Assembly: GCA_046074645.1 (NCBI GenBank)
Contig: JBJTOP010000145.1
Span: forward strand, 1-10,389
Source of the DNA: SXXK01 sp046074645
Lineage (GTDB): Bacteria > Planctomycetota > Planctomycetia > Planctomycetales > Planctomycetaceae
Length of the DNA: 10,389 nt
Direction: 5' to 3'
Numbering within the stretch: the first letter of the stretch is position 1; each line of letters opens with the position of its first letter. Below the pieces are notes generated by a model. It did not search any database. It saw only the letters and a list, made by a program, of their open reading frames with translations, and was not told where the DNA came from. This document shows, in pieces, positions 1-7,287 of the stretch. A program made the position numbers and the translations under genes.

Positions 1-130
1 TCCAGCATCCTTCTGCACTGTCCGTGCTGCGCGTGGCAGGGGCGTTTCACCCCTCACCCCCGACCCCTCTCCCCGGTCCGGGGAGAGGGGAGCCAGATGC
101 TCTTCTGCCAGAACTTCAAGGCCATTGGCC
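1..130 (+). repeat. GC-rich dispersed intergenic repeat, copy 1
   Basis: This stretch matches the reverse complement of 9877-9974 with about 3 mismatches over positions 1-98; similarity then weakens and fades near 130. Its centre is a perfect palindrome at 64-90: the arm CCCCTCTCCCC at 64-74 pairs with GGGGAGAGGGG at 80-90 around a short GGTCC loop. A C-rich lead-in (51-63) precedes the hairpin. The segment may extend left of the window. It resembles the REP- or MITE-like 'CCCTCACCCC...CCCCTCTCCCC' repeats found between genes in many bacteria. No transposase is present. Short reading frames through it give low-complexity Pro/Gly peptides and are not credible genes. Confidence 0.85.
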
Positions 131-358
131 ACTGGCCGGGCGGAGCCGGAAACACGACACCGCTTATCTTCCGCATGGTTTCATCACCGCACAGCTGTGC
201 CATCCGGTCGCGCCCGCCTCCGGCGAATCGTGCCGAATCCGCACCTCAGCACTCGGATGAAAACACCGGTCATGGTTTGCAGCGTGCGAAAGCTGCCGAA
301 GCGTCTGAGCGGTCAGTCGGGGCGTGCCAAAACCCTGGCAGGTTTGCTTAAGTCTCCG
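131..358. other. Non-coding leader region, nothing recognised
   Basis: The frame of the downstream gene stays open through this stretch, and an ATG exists at 125. The translation is Arg- and Pro-rich, resembles no protein family, and starts at the edge of a repeat. I therefore treat it as non-coding. Only trivial short inverted repeats are visible, such as TGCCA at 325-329 with TGGCA at 336-340. No RNA gene is recognised. Confidence 0.5.
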
Positions 359-388
359 TTGACCCTCCGGAAACGGACTGCCTATTTT
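359..388 (+). promoter_or_regulatory. Candidate sigma-70-type promoter for the FlgI-like/smc pair
   Basis: TTGACC at 359-364 matches TTGACA at 5 of 6 positions. After an 18-base spacer, TATTTT at 383-388 matches TATAAT at 4 of 6. Transcription would begin near 395, about 60 bases before the chosen ATG at 455. If real, it rules out the more upstream ATG codons at 125 and 257. This is consensus matching by eye, and planctomycete promoters are poorly defined. Confidence 0.35.
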
Positions 389-441
389 GACGTTCCATTG
401 TTCGCATTTCCCTTGCAGGAAGTGGCAGCGGACGTGTTTGC

Positions 442-445
442 GGAG
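442..445 (+). promoter_or_regulatory. Shine-Dalgarno-like GGAG supporting the start at 455
   Basis: GGAG lies 9 bases before the ATG at 455. The competing GTG start at 503 gives a more typical lipoprotein signal peptide, but its best upstream match is a GGGG at 487-490, 12 bases away. The ribosome site therefore favours ATG 455, while signal-peptide shape favours GTG 503. Confidence 0.4.
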
Positions 446-454
446 CGGTTTTGT

Positions 455-2836
455 ATGGACGAGCAACTCAGGGATTCCGGCACTGCGGGGCAATTATCAG
501 GCGTGAAGAACGTTGCTCGGGCGACGGCGTGGCTTTGCCTGTTGCTTTCAGCCAGCCTCTGCGGCTGCACCACGGGCCTGCTGAATATGCCAAAGGCCGG
601 GTTATTCGCCGACCGTTCCGCAGCTCCGAAGGACGCGGAGGGCGGCAATAAGACGAAGTCCAACCGCAGAAAAAAGGAAGAGGACAACGACTTTGGCACC
701 CGGATTGAGACACCGCTGCTGTCGGAATATATGAGCGTCCAGGGGAACAGCCTGGTGGTGCTTCGCGGAGTTGGCCTGGTGATGGGCCTCGAAGGCAATG
801 GCGGTGACCCCTCGCCGTCCACCCTGCGAACACAACTGCAAAACGAAATGGCGCGCCGGGGCGTCAAGGATGCCAATCGGATCCTTGCTTCCCGCAACAC
901 AGCACTTGTCGTGGTGACTGCTTATCTGCCAGCGATGGTGCGGAAGAATCAGCGTTTCGACGTCCGCGTTGCCATTCCCCCGAACAGCAATGCGCGGAGC
1001 CTGAAAGGCGGTTGGCTGCTGGAGACGCGGTTGTTTGAAGAGCAGAATATTCAGGGCCGCACGGCACTCAAGGCGCAGGAGTATGCGGTTGCTGGTGGTG
1101 CCATACTGACGGGCCTTGGCAGTGGCAAGCCGGGCGACGAACGAATGGCGGAACTCATGGCCGGCACCATTCCCGGCGGCGCCATTTCAAAGGTGGACCG
1201 CGATCTGACAATTCAGCTGCGGAGCGACAAACGCAGCACTCGTAACAGCGAACGCGTGGCGAATGCGGTCTCAAATCGGTTCGACCGATACAACAAGTAT
1301 GGCCAGCGAATTAAATGTGCCGAAGCCAAGGACGATGTCCGTATCAACCTCAAGATTCATCCGCAGTACGTCAATAACTTTCCTCGCTACCAGGCCGTTA
1401 TTCGCAATATCGCGCTGAACGAAAACGATGTCGCTCGCCGCATGCGAATCGAAATGCTCGCCCGTGACGTGCTCGAACCCGAAAAATGTCAGCTTTCAGC
1501 ATTGCAGCTGGAAGCGCTTGGCGAGGACGCGATACCGTTCCTGAAAGAAGCACTCACCTCAGACTCCTTCGAAGTCCGTTTCTATGCAGCCCAGTCGCTG
1601 GCGTATCTTGGTGACGCCTCCGGAGTTACAATTCTGCACGACGCGGCACTCGAAGAAGCGGCTTTCCGCGTGTATTCGCTCGTAGCCCTTTCTGTGATTC
1701 GCGATGACGCGGATGCTGTTCTGGCACTGCGCGATCTGATGAATGCGCCATCGCTTGAAACACGCTACGGAGCCCTGCGCGCTCTCAAGGAACTTGACCC
1801 ACAGGATCCTTCGCTGAATCCCATCAGTTTTCGTGACCGATTCGTCATGAACGTAATCGACTCCGCTGATGAGCCCATGGTACACGTCACTCGTCGACGT
1901 ACTCCGGAAATTGTGCTGTTTGGTGCCGAACAGGGATTTCGAATGCCCGTGGTGCTTAACGCCGGCAACAGGCTCAGTATTCGCGGCGATGCCGGAGACG
2001 ACTCTGTTGAAATCATTCGCTACGAGCTCGATCGCGAACCCCGTCGCCAGCGCGTCAGAAACCGTCTCCCCGATATCATTCGCACCTGCGGCGAAATGGG
2101 GGCCAATTATCCTGATCTTGTGCAAATGCTGGTCGAAGCCGAACAGCAGAGAAACTTCATGGGCGTGTTCGGAATCGATCGACTTCCTCAGGCCGGACGC
2201 GTTTACCTTCGCGACGATGCCGATGCTGATACGGAAGCCGCAGCATCAGACAAGGACGACTCAGACTCGGATTCAGACTCGGACAAAAAGTCTGAGTCAT
2301 CCGGGTCCGCAGATGCTCAGAAACGCATCGGCAGCAGCCGAATGCTGCCCGAACTCTTCGATGAACTCGACGAATCCGAACTCGAAGAAAACGAAACCGC
2401 CGAGAAACTCCTGAAGCTGGACTTTAAAGAAGTCAACGAACGCGACAACGAACGCGCAGGACTCGTCGGCCGAGTTATCGACGAAAAGCAGTCCTCAGAA
2501 AAGTCCGCACCCAAAACCGAACCTAAAACCGCATCTAAAACTGCACCCAAAACAAAGGCCAAATCCAAAACCACTCCCCGCGACGAGCCATATGACGCGA
2601 CTTCTTCCGATGACGAACCTGACACATCCGACAACTCAGATCCGTCTGACGAGACTGACGAAGACAGCGAGTCCGACGCATCCGACGCATCCGACATGTC
2701 GGACGCATCCCTCGATGCCGAGCCGGACGCTCCCGAACCCGAAGATGCCGAACCCTCCTCCAGTGGCTCGAAATCCGGCGGGGGCTTTCTCAGCCGGCTG
2801 CGGCGACCATTCCGCGACCTGAAGGAACCGGAATAA
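455..2836 (+). CDS. FlgI-like (P-ring family) lipoprotein with inserted HEAT-like repeats and acidic tail
   Basis: Predicted exported lipoprotein of 793 residues. A hydrophobic segment ending LLLSASLCGC gives a lipobox-like site with Cys38 as the probable acylated residue. A Lys/Arg-rich linker follows (about 60-75). Residues about 82-330 follow the FlgI P-ring pattern: VQGNSLVVLRGVGLVMGLEG, then RNTALVVVTAYLPAMVRKNQ and SLKGGWLLETRL, then a YAVAGGAILTG stretch and a TIPGGAISKVDRDLTIQLRS stretch. Residues about 345-450 are HEAT-like helical pairs (for example VRFYAAQSLAYLGD). At 484-575 FlgI-like C-terminal patterns seem to resume (IVLFGAEQGF, then DIIRTCGEMGANYPDLVQML). Residues 586-770 are acidic and low-complexity with Ser-Asp and Lys-Thr repeats; a basic end (GGGFLSRLRRPFRDLK) closes the protein. 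FlgI of flagella is about 365 residues and is not a lipoprotein. No flagellar genes are nearby, so a ring-like envelope role is inference. Start: ATG 455 chosen for its GGAG; GTG 503 is the main alternative. smc follows after 43 bases. Confidence 0.85.
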   Translation: MDEQLRDSGTAGQLSGVKNVARATAWLCLLLSASLCGCTTGLLNMPKAGLFADRSAAPKDAEGGNKTKSNRRKKEEDNDFGTRIETPLLSEYMSVQGNSLVVLRGVGLVMGLEGNGGDPSPSTLRTQLQNEMARRGVKDANRILASRNTALVVVTAYLPAMVRKNQRFDVRVAIPPNSNARSLKGGWLLETRLFEEQNIQGRTALKAQEYAVAGGAILTGLGSGKPGDERMAELMAGTIPGGAISKVDRDLTIQLRSDKRSTRNSERVANAVSNRFDRYNKYGQRIKCAEAKDDVRINLKIHPQYVNNFPRYQAVIRNIALNENDVARRMRIEMLARDVLEPEKCQLSALQLEALGEDAIPFLKEALTSDSFEVRFYAAQSLAYLGDASGVTILHDAALEEAAFRVYSLVALSVIRDDADAVLALRDLMNAPSLETRYGALRALKELDPQDPSLNPISFRDRFVMNVIDSADEPMVHVTRRRTPEIVLFGAEQGFRMPVVLNAGNRLSIRGDAGDDSVEIIRYELDREPRRQRVRNRLPDIIRTCGEMGANYPDLVQMLVEAEQQRNFMGVFGIDRLPQAGRVYLRDDADADTEAAASDKDDSDSDSDSDKKSESSGSADAQKRIGSSRMLPELFDELDESELEENETAEKLLKLDFKEVNERDNERAGLVGRVIDEKQSSEKSAPKTEPKTASKTAPKTKAKSKTTPRDEPYDATSSDDEPDTSDNSDPSDETDEDSESDASDASDMSDASLDAEPDAPEPEDAEPSSSGSKSGGGFLSRLRRPFRDLKEPE
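2258..2298. repeat. 9-bp inverted repeat within Ser-Asp coding tract
   Basis: GACTCAGAC at 2258-2266 is exactly complementary to GTCTGAGTC at 2290-2298. The intervening 23 bases carry a direct repeat, TCAGACTCGGA, at 2261-2271 and 2273-2283. It lies in the part of the FlgI-like gene that encodes alternating Asp and Ser, so it may be a by-product of codon repetition. An mRNA hairpin is possible. Confidence 0.6.
2510..2578 (+). repeat. Degenerate Lys-Thr-rich 12-base coding repeat
   Basis: This tract encodes successive four-residue units of the type P/S-K-T-A/E (PKTE, PKTA, SKTA, PKTK, AKSK). The DNA units are about 12 bases with a shared AAAAC core. It is a basic island inside the otherwise acidic C-terminal tail of the FlgI-like lipoprotein and probably arose by local duplication. 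Confidence 0.7.
2672..2707 (+). repeat. Four tandem 9-base units encoding Ser-Asp-Ala/Met
   Basis: TCCGACGCA occurs at 2672-2680 and 2681-2689, followed by TCCGACATG at 2690-2698 and TCGGACGCA at 2699-2707. The unit length is a multiple of three, so gain or loss of copies keeps the frame. It is part of the acidic tail of the FlgI-like lipoprotein and is a likely site of length variation between strains. Confidence 0.8.
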
Positions 2837-2879
2837 CGATCGTCAGCCCTGTTGAAATTGACTGTAGAAGTTCACCTGC

Positions 2880-5800
2880 ATGCTCAAGTCGCTCGAACTC
2901 TTTGGATTCAAGAGTTTCGCCGACCGGACGGTCTTCGATTTCCCGTCAGGAATTACGGGAGTTGTAGGACCGAACGGGAGCGGTAAGAGCAACGTCGTGG
3001 ACTCGATCAAGTGGATTCTTGGTGACCAGAGTGCGAAGAGTCTTCGTGGCAAAGAAATGACGGACGTGATCTTCAACGGTTCGTCCACTCGCAGCGGTGC
3101 TCAGTTCGCCGAAGCCACGCTGGTCTTCGACAATCGCAGTCGTTTTCTTCCGCTGGACCTCGACGAAGTTTCCGTGGGACGGCGGCTCTGGAAATCCGGT
3201 GACTCGGAATACCTGGTGAATCGGCAGACTGCACGTCTGAAGGACGTGCGGGAACTGTTTGTGGGTACTGGAGCGGGCGCGGCAGCGTGGAGCATTATCG
3301 AGCAGGGTCGGGTGGATCAGATTCTGCAGTCAAATGCAGCCAACCGTCGGCTGATCTTCGAAGAAGCTGCCGGAGTCAGTCGTTTGAAGCAGAAGCGAGC
3401 CGAGGCGCTGAAGCGACTGGAGCGAGTTGAGCAGAATCTGATGCGGCTGGCGGATCTGGTTCAGGAAGTCGAAAACCAGGTCAGCTCGCTCCGTACACAG
3501 GCACAGCGGGCTACAAAGTTTCAGGCGCTTTCGGAAGAGCTGGAAGCGCTGCGAGTGGGTCTTGCGGCTGATGATTTCCGACGCGATTCCGTCCAGCGGG
3601 ACCAGCTGGCTGCAGAACTTCGCGAAGCCACCGAACAGCTTGCACTGGTCCGCGCGGAGCAACAGACGGCCGAATCCGAACTGCTCAGAGTCGATGAACG
3701 CTTGTCCGCCATCGACGATGAACTGCGGGAACGGGAACGTGTTCGCAGCGGTCTCCGCAGTCGCATGGCCAGCTCGGAAACATCTTTGCGACTGCAGTCG
3801 GCGCGTGATGTCGAGCTGCAGGCCGATCAGCAGCGACTGCTTCGGCAGCATGGAATTCTGCGGCAGCGGGCGATCGAAGCTGAGTCCGACCTGCGGGCCC
3901 TGCAGAGTTCACTGGAGACCGAGCAGCAGGCATTCAACGATCGCCGGGAAGCGATGGCGAGTGGCGATGCGCTGATTGTCGATTATCAGCAGCGGCTGAC
4001 GGACGCCCGCGCAGATCGGGAGCAGCGACGTCAGGAACAGCTGCAGCAGCTTCAGGAAAATTCAAACGCGGCGTCCGAGCTGAGCGGTCTTCGTTCACAA
4101 CAGCAGCAGCTGGAAGACAGTCGTCGCAGTCTTGATGAGCAAAATGCGTCACTCGATGAAGAGCTCCAGCTGGCTGTGGCGGACACCAGTGTTCTCGAAA
4201 CGGCTCTGCTGCTGACGCAGCAGACGCTGCAGCGCGACGAAGAGGCCGCAGATAATCTGCTGCGTGAACGTGAGAAACTTGTTGGCGAACGTTCACTCGG
4301 ACAACAGTCGCTGGGAGAACTTCGTGAACAGCGCAGCGGACTCCTCGCTCGACGAAACGTCCTTGAAGACCTCGAAGATCGCCAGGAAGGCTTCGGTATC
4401 GGCGTACGCGAAATCCTGAGACGTTCTGAGGAAGCCGACTCAGAACCATGGAATCTGATACTTGGCAGTGTTTCAGATCTGCTTGATGTCGATATGGACC
4501 AGGCGGCACTCATGGAAGTCGCCCTTTCCGGCCGCGCTCAGCTCCTCGTTGTCTCCCGTCTCCAGCCGCTCCTCGAATACCTCAATTCCGGCCGCTGCCG
4601 GATCACAGACCGCGTGGGATTCATTTCCATCGAGTCAGCAGGAACAACCTGCGATCCAGCGAACGTCCGCGCCGAACTGCGTCGCAGCCAGGATGCCGTC
4701 TGGACTTCGCAGCCGACAGAATCCACAGCTGGGACTGCGGACGAGCTGTGGTGGGGACGAAAGTCCGGCGCCAGCGGACCGGGTGGTTCCAGCGAAACAG
4801 AGGAAGTCCGAATTGCCTGGGCCGACCCACGAATGGACAGCCCGGCGATTGAGTCTGTCTTCTCCCGGCATTCTGACAGCCTCCCACAGCTTTTCGGACA
4901 GCCGGGCATCGTGGGCCGCGCTGATGGACTTGCCAGGTCGCCTCAGAGCCTGCCGGATCTGGCCGCACGACTGCTGGCTGACACGTGGGTGGTGGAAACG
5001 CTCAGCGATGCAATCCGCTGGCACGCCGCGGTCAGCGGCCGCTGCCGCTTTGTTACTCTTCAGGGAGAACTGATCGAGGCCGACGGTACGCTGTACGCCG
5101 GAACGGTCCGCAACGAATCCGCCCTGCTGTCCCGCAAAAGCGAACTGCGAAGACTCAAGAACGAACTGCATCGGCTCGAACACGAAATTGCCCAGCGTGA
5201 ACACCTGATCCGCACACTCAGCACCCACATTAATTCTGCAGACGATAAGCTCACAGAAGCCCGCGGTCGCGTACAGCAGCAGGTTGGCCGATGCCGCGAA
5301 GCGGAATCCGCCATGGCCGAACATCTGCGGAAACTTCAGGACTGCGAACGACGGACTGGCACGATGACCCGCAGCCGCGAGGAACTTCGCGAACGCCTGC
5401 TGAAACTGGATGAGCGGATCGCCACCGCCGAACTTCGGGTCAGTCGTGGAACCACGCTCCTGAACACGCTGCAGCAACAGCTGACAGACCTGCAGCAGGC
5501 CGTCGTCGATCGCCAGCAGGAATTGGAGGCAGCCGAGCGCGAACGCAATCAGACCGGCCTTGAGCTGACCCGTGCAGAAGAACGACTCGCAGGACTCAGA
5601 GAAACCAGAGATCGCACACAGGAAGAGCTGCGACAGCGGGAACTGCAGTTTCAGGAAGGGGAACGCCGACTGCTCTCCGCCGCTGAACGCCGCCGCGAAC
5701 TTCAACTCACCCGACTCAATAATGCGGCCGAGTTCGCTGAACACTGCGTGGCCGAAGAACGACTTGCAGAAGAAATTCGCCGCGTCTCGACAACCCGTGC

Positions 5801-6854
5801 AGAACTGCGACAGCACCGACTGGCCGTCAGCAACACCGAAAATGCAGCTCGCAGCCTCGTCAGGAAACATCAGAATCGCTGCCACGAAATTGAACTCAGA
5901 ATTCAAAGCATCGATCTGCAACTCACCGCCGCCGCCGACCGTATCCGCGAGGAATATCAGCTGGAAGTGCGACAAGCCGTCGAATCAGGCCGCTCTGCGC
6001 TGGCCGTCTGGTTGCTGCTGGAGAAAAACGAACAGCCCTCGGCCGCAGACGCAGAAACAGAAGCCGGAAACCGCAGCGCTCTTCGCAGTGACGCCGCGAA
6101 ATTCGGAGCACATGTTCGCCCTTTGCTGAACGACCCGGACCGCTTTTCCGAAATTCGCACGGCAATCGAACTGCGCATCGAACGGCTCCGCAAACAACTC
6201 AAAAAAGTCGGAAACGTAGGCGCAGAAAGCCTCGAAAACCTCAACGAACTCGAAAGCCGCTTCCAGCGACTCGACTCCCAGCTCAAAGACCTTGACGCTG
6301 CACGTGAAGCACTTCATGAAATTGTGAAAAAAGTCAGCACCGAAAGCCGCCGACTGTTCCTCGAATCCTTCGAAACGATCCGCGGATACTTTCGCGAACT
6401 CTTCCGAAGACTCTTCGGCGGTGGTGAAGCCGATCTGGTTCTTGAAGATCCCGAAGATGCCCTCGAATGCTCCATCGATGTCGTCGCCAGACCCCCGGGA
6501 AAGGAACTCAGAAGCATCTCGCTCCTCAGCGGTGGCGAAAAAACCCTGACCGCTGTCGCACTCCTGCTTTCCATCTTCCGCAGCCGCTCCAGCCCCTTCT
6601 GTATCCTCGATGAAGTCGATGCCGCTCTGGATGATGCCAATATCGGACGCTTCGTGAATGTGCTCAGAGATTTCCAGGTCAGCACACAGTTCATCATGAT
6701 CACCCACCGCAAACCCACCATGGCCGTCACCGATGTACTCTACGGTGTCACCATGGAAGAGTCCGGTATCTCGCGCAGGCTGTCGCTGCGATTCGAAGAT
6801 GTCGATGAACAGGGCCACTTTATCGCTGCCGCAAAACATCAAAAAGCCGCGTAG
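2880..6854 (+). CDS. smc: Chromosome segregation ATPase SMC
   Basis: Structural-maintenance-of-chromosomes ATPase of 1324 residues. It works in the cytoplasm as a dimer that entraps and loops DNA, normally with ScpA and ScpB, which are not in this window. The N-terminal half of the ABC head has Walker A GPNGSGKS at 30-37 and a Q-loop within SIIEQG (138-143). A long Glu/Gln/Arg-rich coiled coil (about 170-525) leads to the hinge (about 528-745), followed by the return coiled coil (about 745-1150). The C-terminal head has the signature LSGGEK (1216-1221), Walker B FCILDE (Asp1244, Glu1245) and the switch His1276 in ITHRKPTM. All catalytic motifs are intact. Bacterial SMCs are usually 1150-1200 residues; much of the excess is an approximately 80-residue segment inside the hinge (about 595-673). 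The start is fixed by the family-typical MLKSLELFGFKSF. The ribosome site is weak (GAAG at 2867-2870). It is probably co-transcribed with the FlgI-like gene. Confidence 0.98.
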   Translation: MLKSLELFGFKSFADRTVFDFPSGITGVVGPNGSGKSNVVDSIKWILGDQSAKSLRGKEMTDVIFNGSSTRSGAQFAEATLVFDNRSRFLPLDLDEVSVGRRLWKSGDSEYLVNRQTARLKDVRELFVGTGAGAAAWSIIEQGRVDQILQSNAANRRLIFEEAAGVSRLKQKRAEALKRLERVEQNLMRLADLVQEVENQVSSLRTQAQRATKFQALSEELEALRVGLAADDFRRDSVQRDQLAAELREATEQLALVRAEQQTAESELLRVDERLSAIDDELRERERVRSGLRSRMASSETSLRLQSARDVELQADQQRLLRQHGILRQRAIEAESDLRALQSSLETEQQAFNDRREAMASGDALIVDYQQRLTDARADREQRRQEQLQQLQENSNAASELSGLRSQQQQLEDSRRSLDEQNASLDEELQLAVADTSVLETALLLTQQTLQRDEEAADNLLREREKLVGERSLGQQSLGELREQRSGLLARRNVLEDLEDRQEGFGIGVREILRRSEEADSEPWNLILGSVSDLLDVDMDQAALMEVALSGRAQLLVVSRLQPLLEYLNSGRCRITDRVGFISIESAGTTCDPANVRAELRRSQDAVWTSQPTESTAGTADELWWGRKSGASGPGGSSETEEVRIAWADPRMDSPAIESVFSRHSDSLPQLFGQPGIVGRADGLARSPQSLPDLAARLLADTWVVETLSDAIRWHAAVSGRCRFVTLQGELIEADGTLYAGTVRNESALLSRKSELRRLKNELHRLEHEIAQREHLIRTLSTHINSADDKLTEARGRVQQQVGRCREAESAMAEHLRKLQDCERRTGTMTRSREELRERLLKLDERIATAELRVSRGTTLLNTLQQQLTDLQQAVVDRQQELEAAERERNQTGLELTRAEERLAGLRETRDRTQEELRQRELQFQEGERRLLSAAERRRELQLTRLNNAAEFAEHCVAEERLAEEIRRVSTTRAELRQHRLAVSNTENAARSLVRKHQNRCHEIELRIQSIDLQLTAAADRIREEYQLEVRQAVESGRSALAVWLLLEKNEQPSAADAETEAGNRSALRSDAAKFGAHVRPLLNDPDRFSEIRTAIELRIERLRKQLKKVGNVGAESLENLNELESRFQRLDSQLKDLDAAREALHEIVKKVSTESRRLFLESFETIRGYFRELFRRLFGGGEADLVLEDPEDALECSIDVVARPPGKELRSISLLSGGEKTLTAVALLLSIFRSRSSPFCILDEVDAALDDANIGRFVNVLRDFQVSTQFIMITHRKPTMAVTDVLYGVTMEESGISRRLSLRFEDVDEQGHFIAAAKHQKAA

Positions 6855-6861
6855 CCTGACG

Positions 6862-6887
6862 CTGCAGGGACTGGTGAAGTCCCGCAG
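6862..6887 (+). terminator. Hairpin just after smc, possible terminator
   Basis: CTGC at 6862-6865 pairs with GCAG at 6884-6887, and GGGACT at 6867-6872 pairs with AGTCCC at 6878-6883. This gives 10 base pairs with one bulged A and a GGTGA loop, starting 8 bases after the smc stop codon. There is no T-tract directly after it; the nearest T-rich stretch is at 6908-6919. It could stabilise the mRNA end or be a weak terminator rather than a standard intrinsic one. Confidence 0.45.
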
Positions 6888-7097
6888 ACAAACCTCCACG
6901 CAATCACTTTTCGATTTTTGTCGTCGGTTTTCTGGAACTTCCGGCAACTTTCAGACGTCTCACAAGCATGTGACATCGCTTCACCATCTCAGGGCAATGC
7001 TCCGCTCAATCTGTCCCGTGCCCCTCCGCGCAACGAGTCTCCCCCACCCACAGGTCCCGCACAGCAACAGCAACCTGCGTCCAACAGCAGTCACTTT
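6888..7097. other. Intergenic region, no gene or promoter recognised
   Basis: This is the first part of the 445-base gap between smc and the VIT/VWA gene. It has a T-rich patch (about 6907-6919) and a C/A-rich patch (about 7035-7090). Short open frames exist, but none has a ribosome site or recognisable product. I find no convincing -35/-10 pair for the downstream gene. Confidence 0.5.
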
Positions 7098-7157
7098 GTC
7101 GCCTTTCGCTCTGCGAAAGGACTTCCAATGCCGTGCTTTCGCAGAGCGAAAGACGAC
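7098..7157. repeat. REP-like doublet: two nested palindromes in inverted orientation
   Basis: Two 17-base units, at 7103-7119 and 7136-7152, are exact reverse complements of each other. With flanking GTCG and CGAC they extend to 22-base arms (7098-7119 and 7136-7157) carrying one mismatch. Each unit is itself a hairpin: CTTTCGC and GCGAAAG pair around a TCT or AGA loop. They are 16 bases apart. The layout resembles paired REP elements (BIMEs), which are usually dispersed between genes. It lies about 140 bases before the VIT/VWA start. No REP-associated transposase is seen. Confidence 0.85.
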
Positions 7158-7221
7158 TATCGCAGCCCCTGACATCCACAGTGACTGCCATTGAACGTGC
7201 GCCCCCAACCCACGCGCTTCC

Positions 7222-7284
7222 GAACACCGAACACTGAACACTGACAACTGACAACTGACCACCGACAACTCAAAACTGAACACC
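7222..7284 (+). repeat. Nine-copy heptamer tandem array in a gene leader
   Basis: The 63 bases divide without gaps into nine 7-base units with consensus GA(A/C)(A/C)ACT. The variants are GAACACC, GAACACT, GACAACT, GACCACC and CAAAACT. The array ends 3 bases before the Shine-Dalgarno sequence of the VIT/VWA gene. Heptamer arrays of this general kind are known between genes in cyanobacteria (STRR sequences) and similar runs occur in planctomycetes. A 7-base unit cannot be coding without shifting frame on each copy change. Confidence 0.9.
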
Positions 7285-7287
7285 GCC

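Noticed and set aside
24..260. Open frame of 78 residues across repeat copy 1, with a near-identical peptide on the minus strand at 9712-9951
   Set aside because: The similarity is just the DNA repeat translated. The product is Pro/Gly low complexity with no family resemblance and no good ribosome site.
125..454. N-terminal extension of the FlgI-like gene to the ATG at 125
   Set aside because: It would begin inside the edge of a repeat, has an Arg/Pro-rich composition unlike the rest of the protein, would bury the lipoprotein signal at residue 148, and lies mostly upstream of the candidate promoter.
4635..5975. Minus-strand open frame of 446 residues inside smc
   Set aside because: It is a shadow of the coiled-coil coding strand. 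It lacks domain resemblance, and its length is explained by the codon pattern of smc. The same applies to 5985-6947 and 1559-2125.
6733..7194. Plus-strand open frame overlapping the end of smc and the intergenic region
   Set aside because: It begins deep in smc in another frame, crosses the REP-like doublet, and has no recognisable product or ribosome site.
7098..7284. Possible CRISPR array in the smc to VIT/VWA gap
   Set aside because: The palindromic units occur only twice and in inverted orientation. The tandem units are 7 bases with no spacers, and no cas genes are present.
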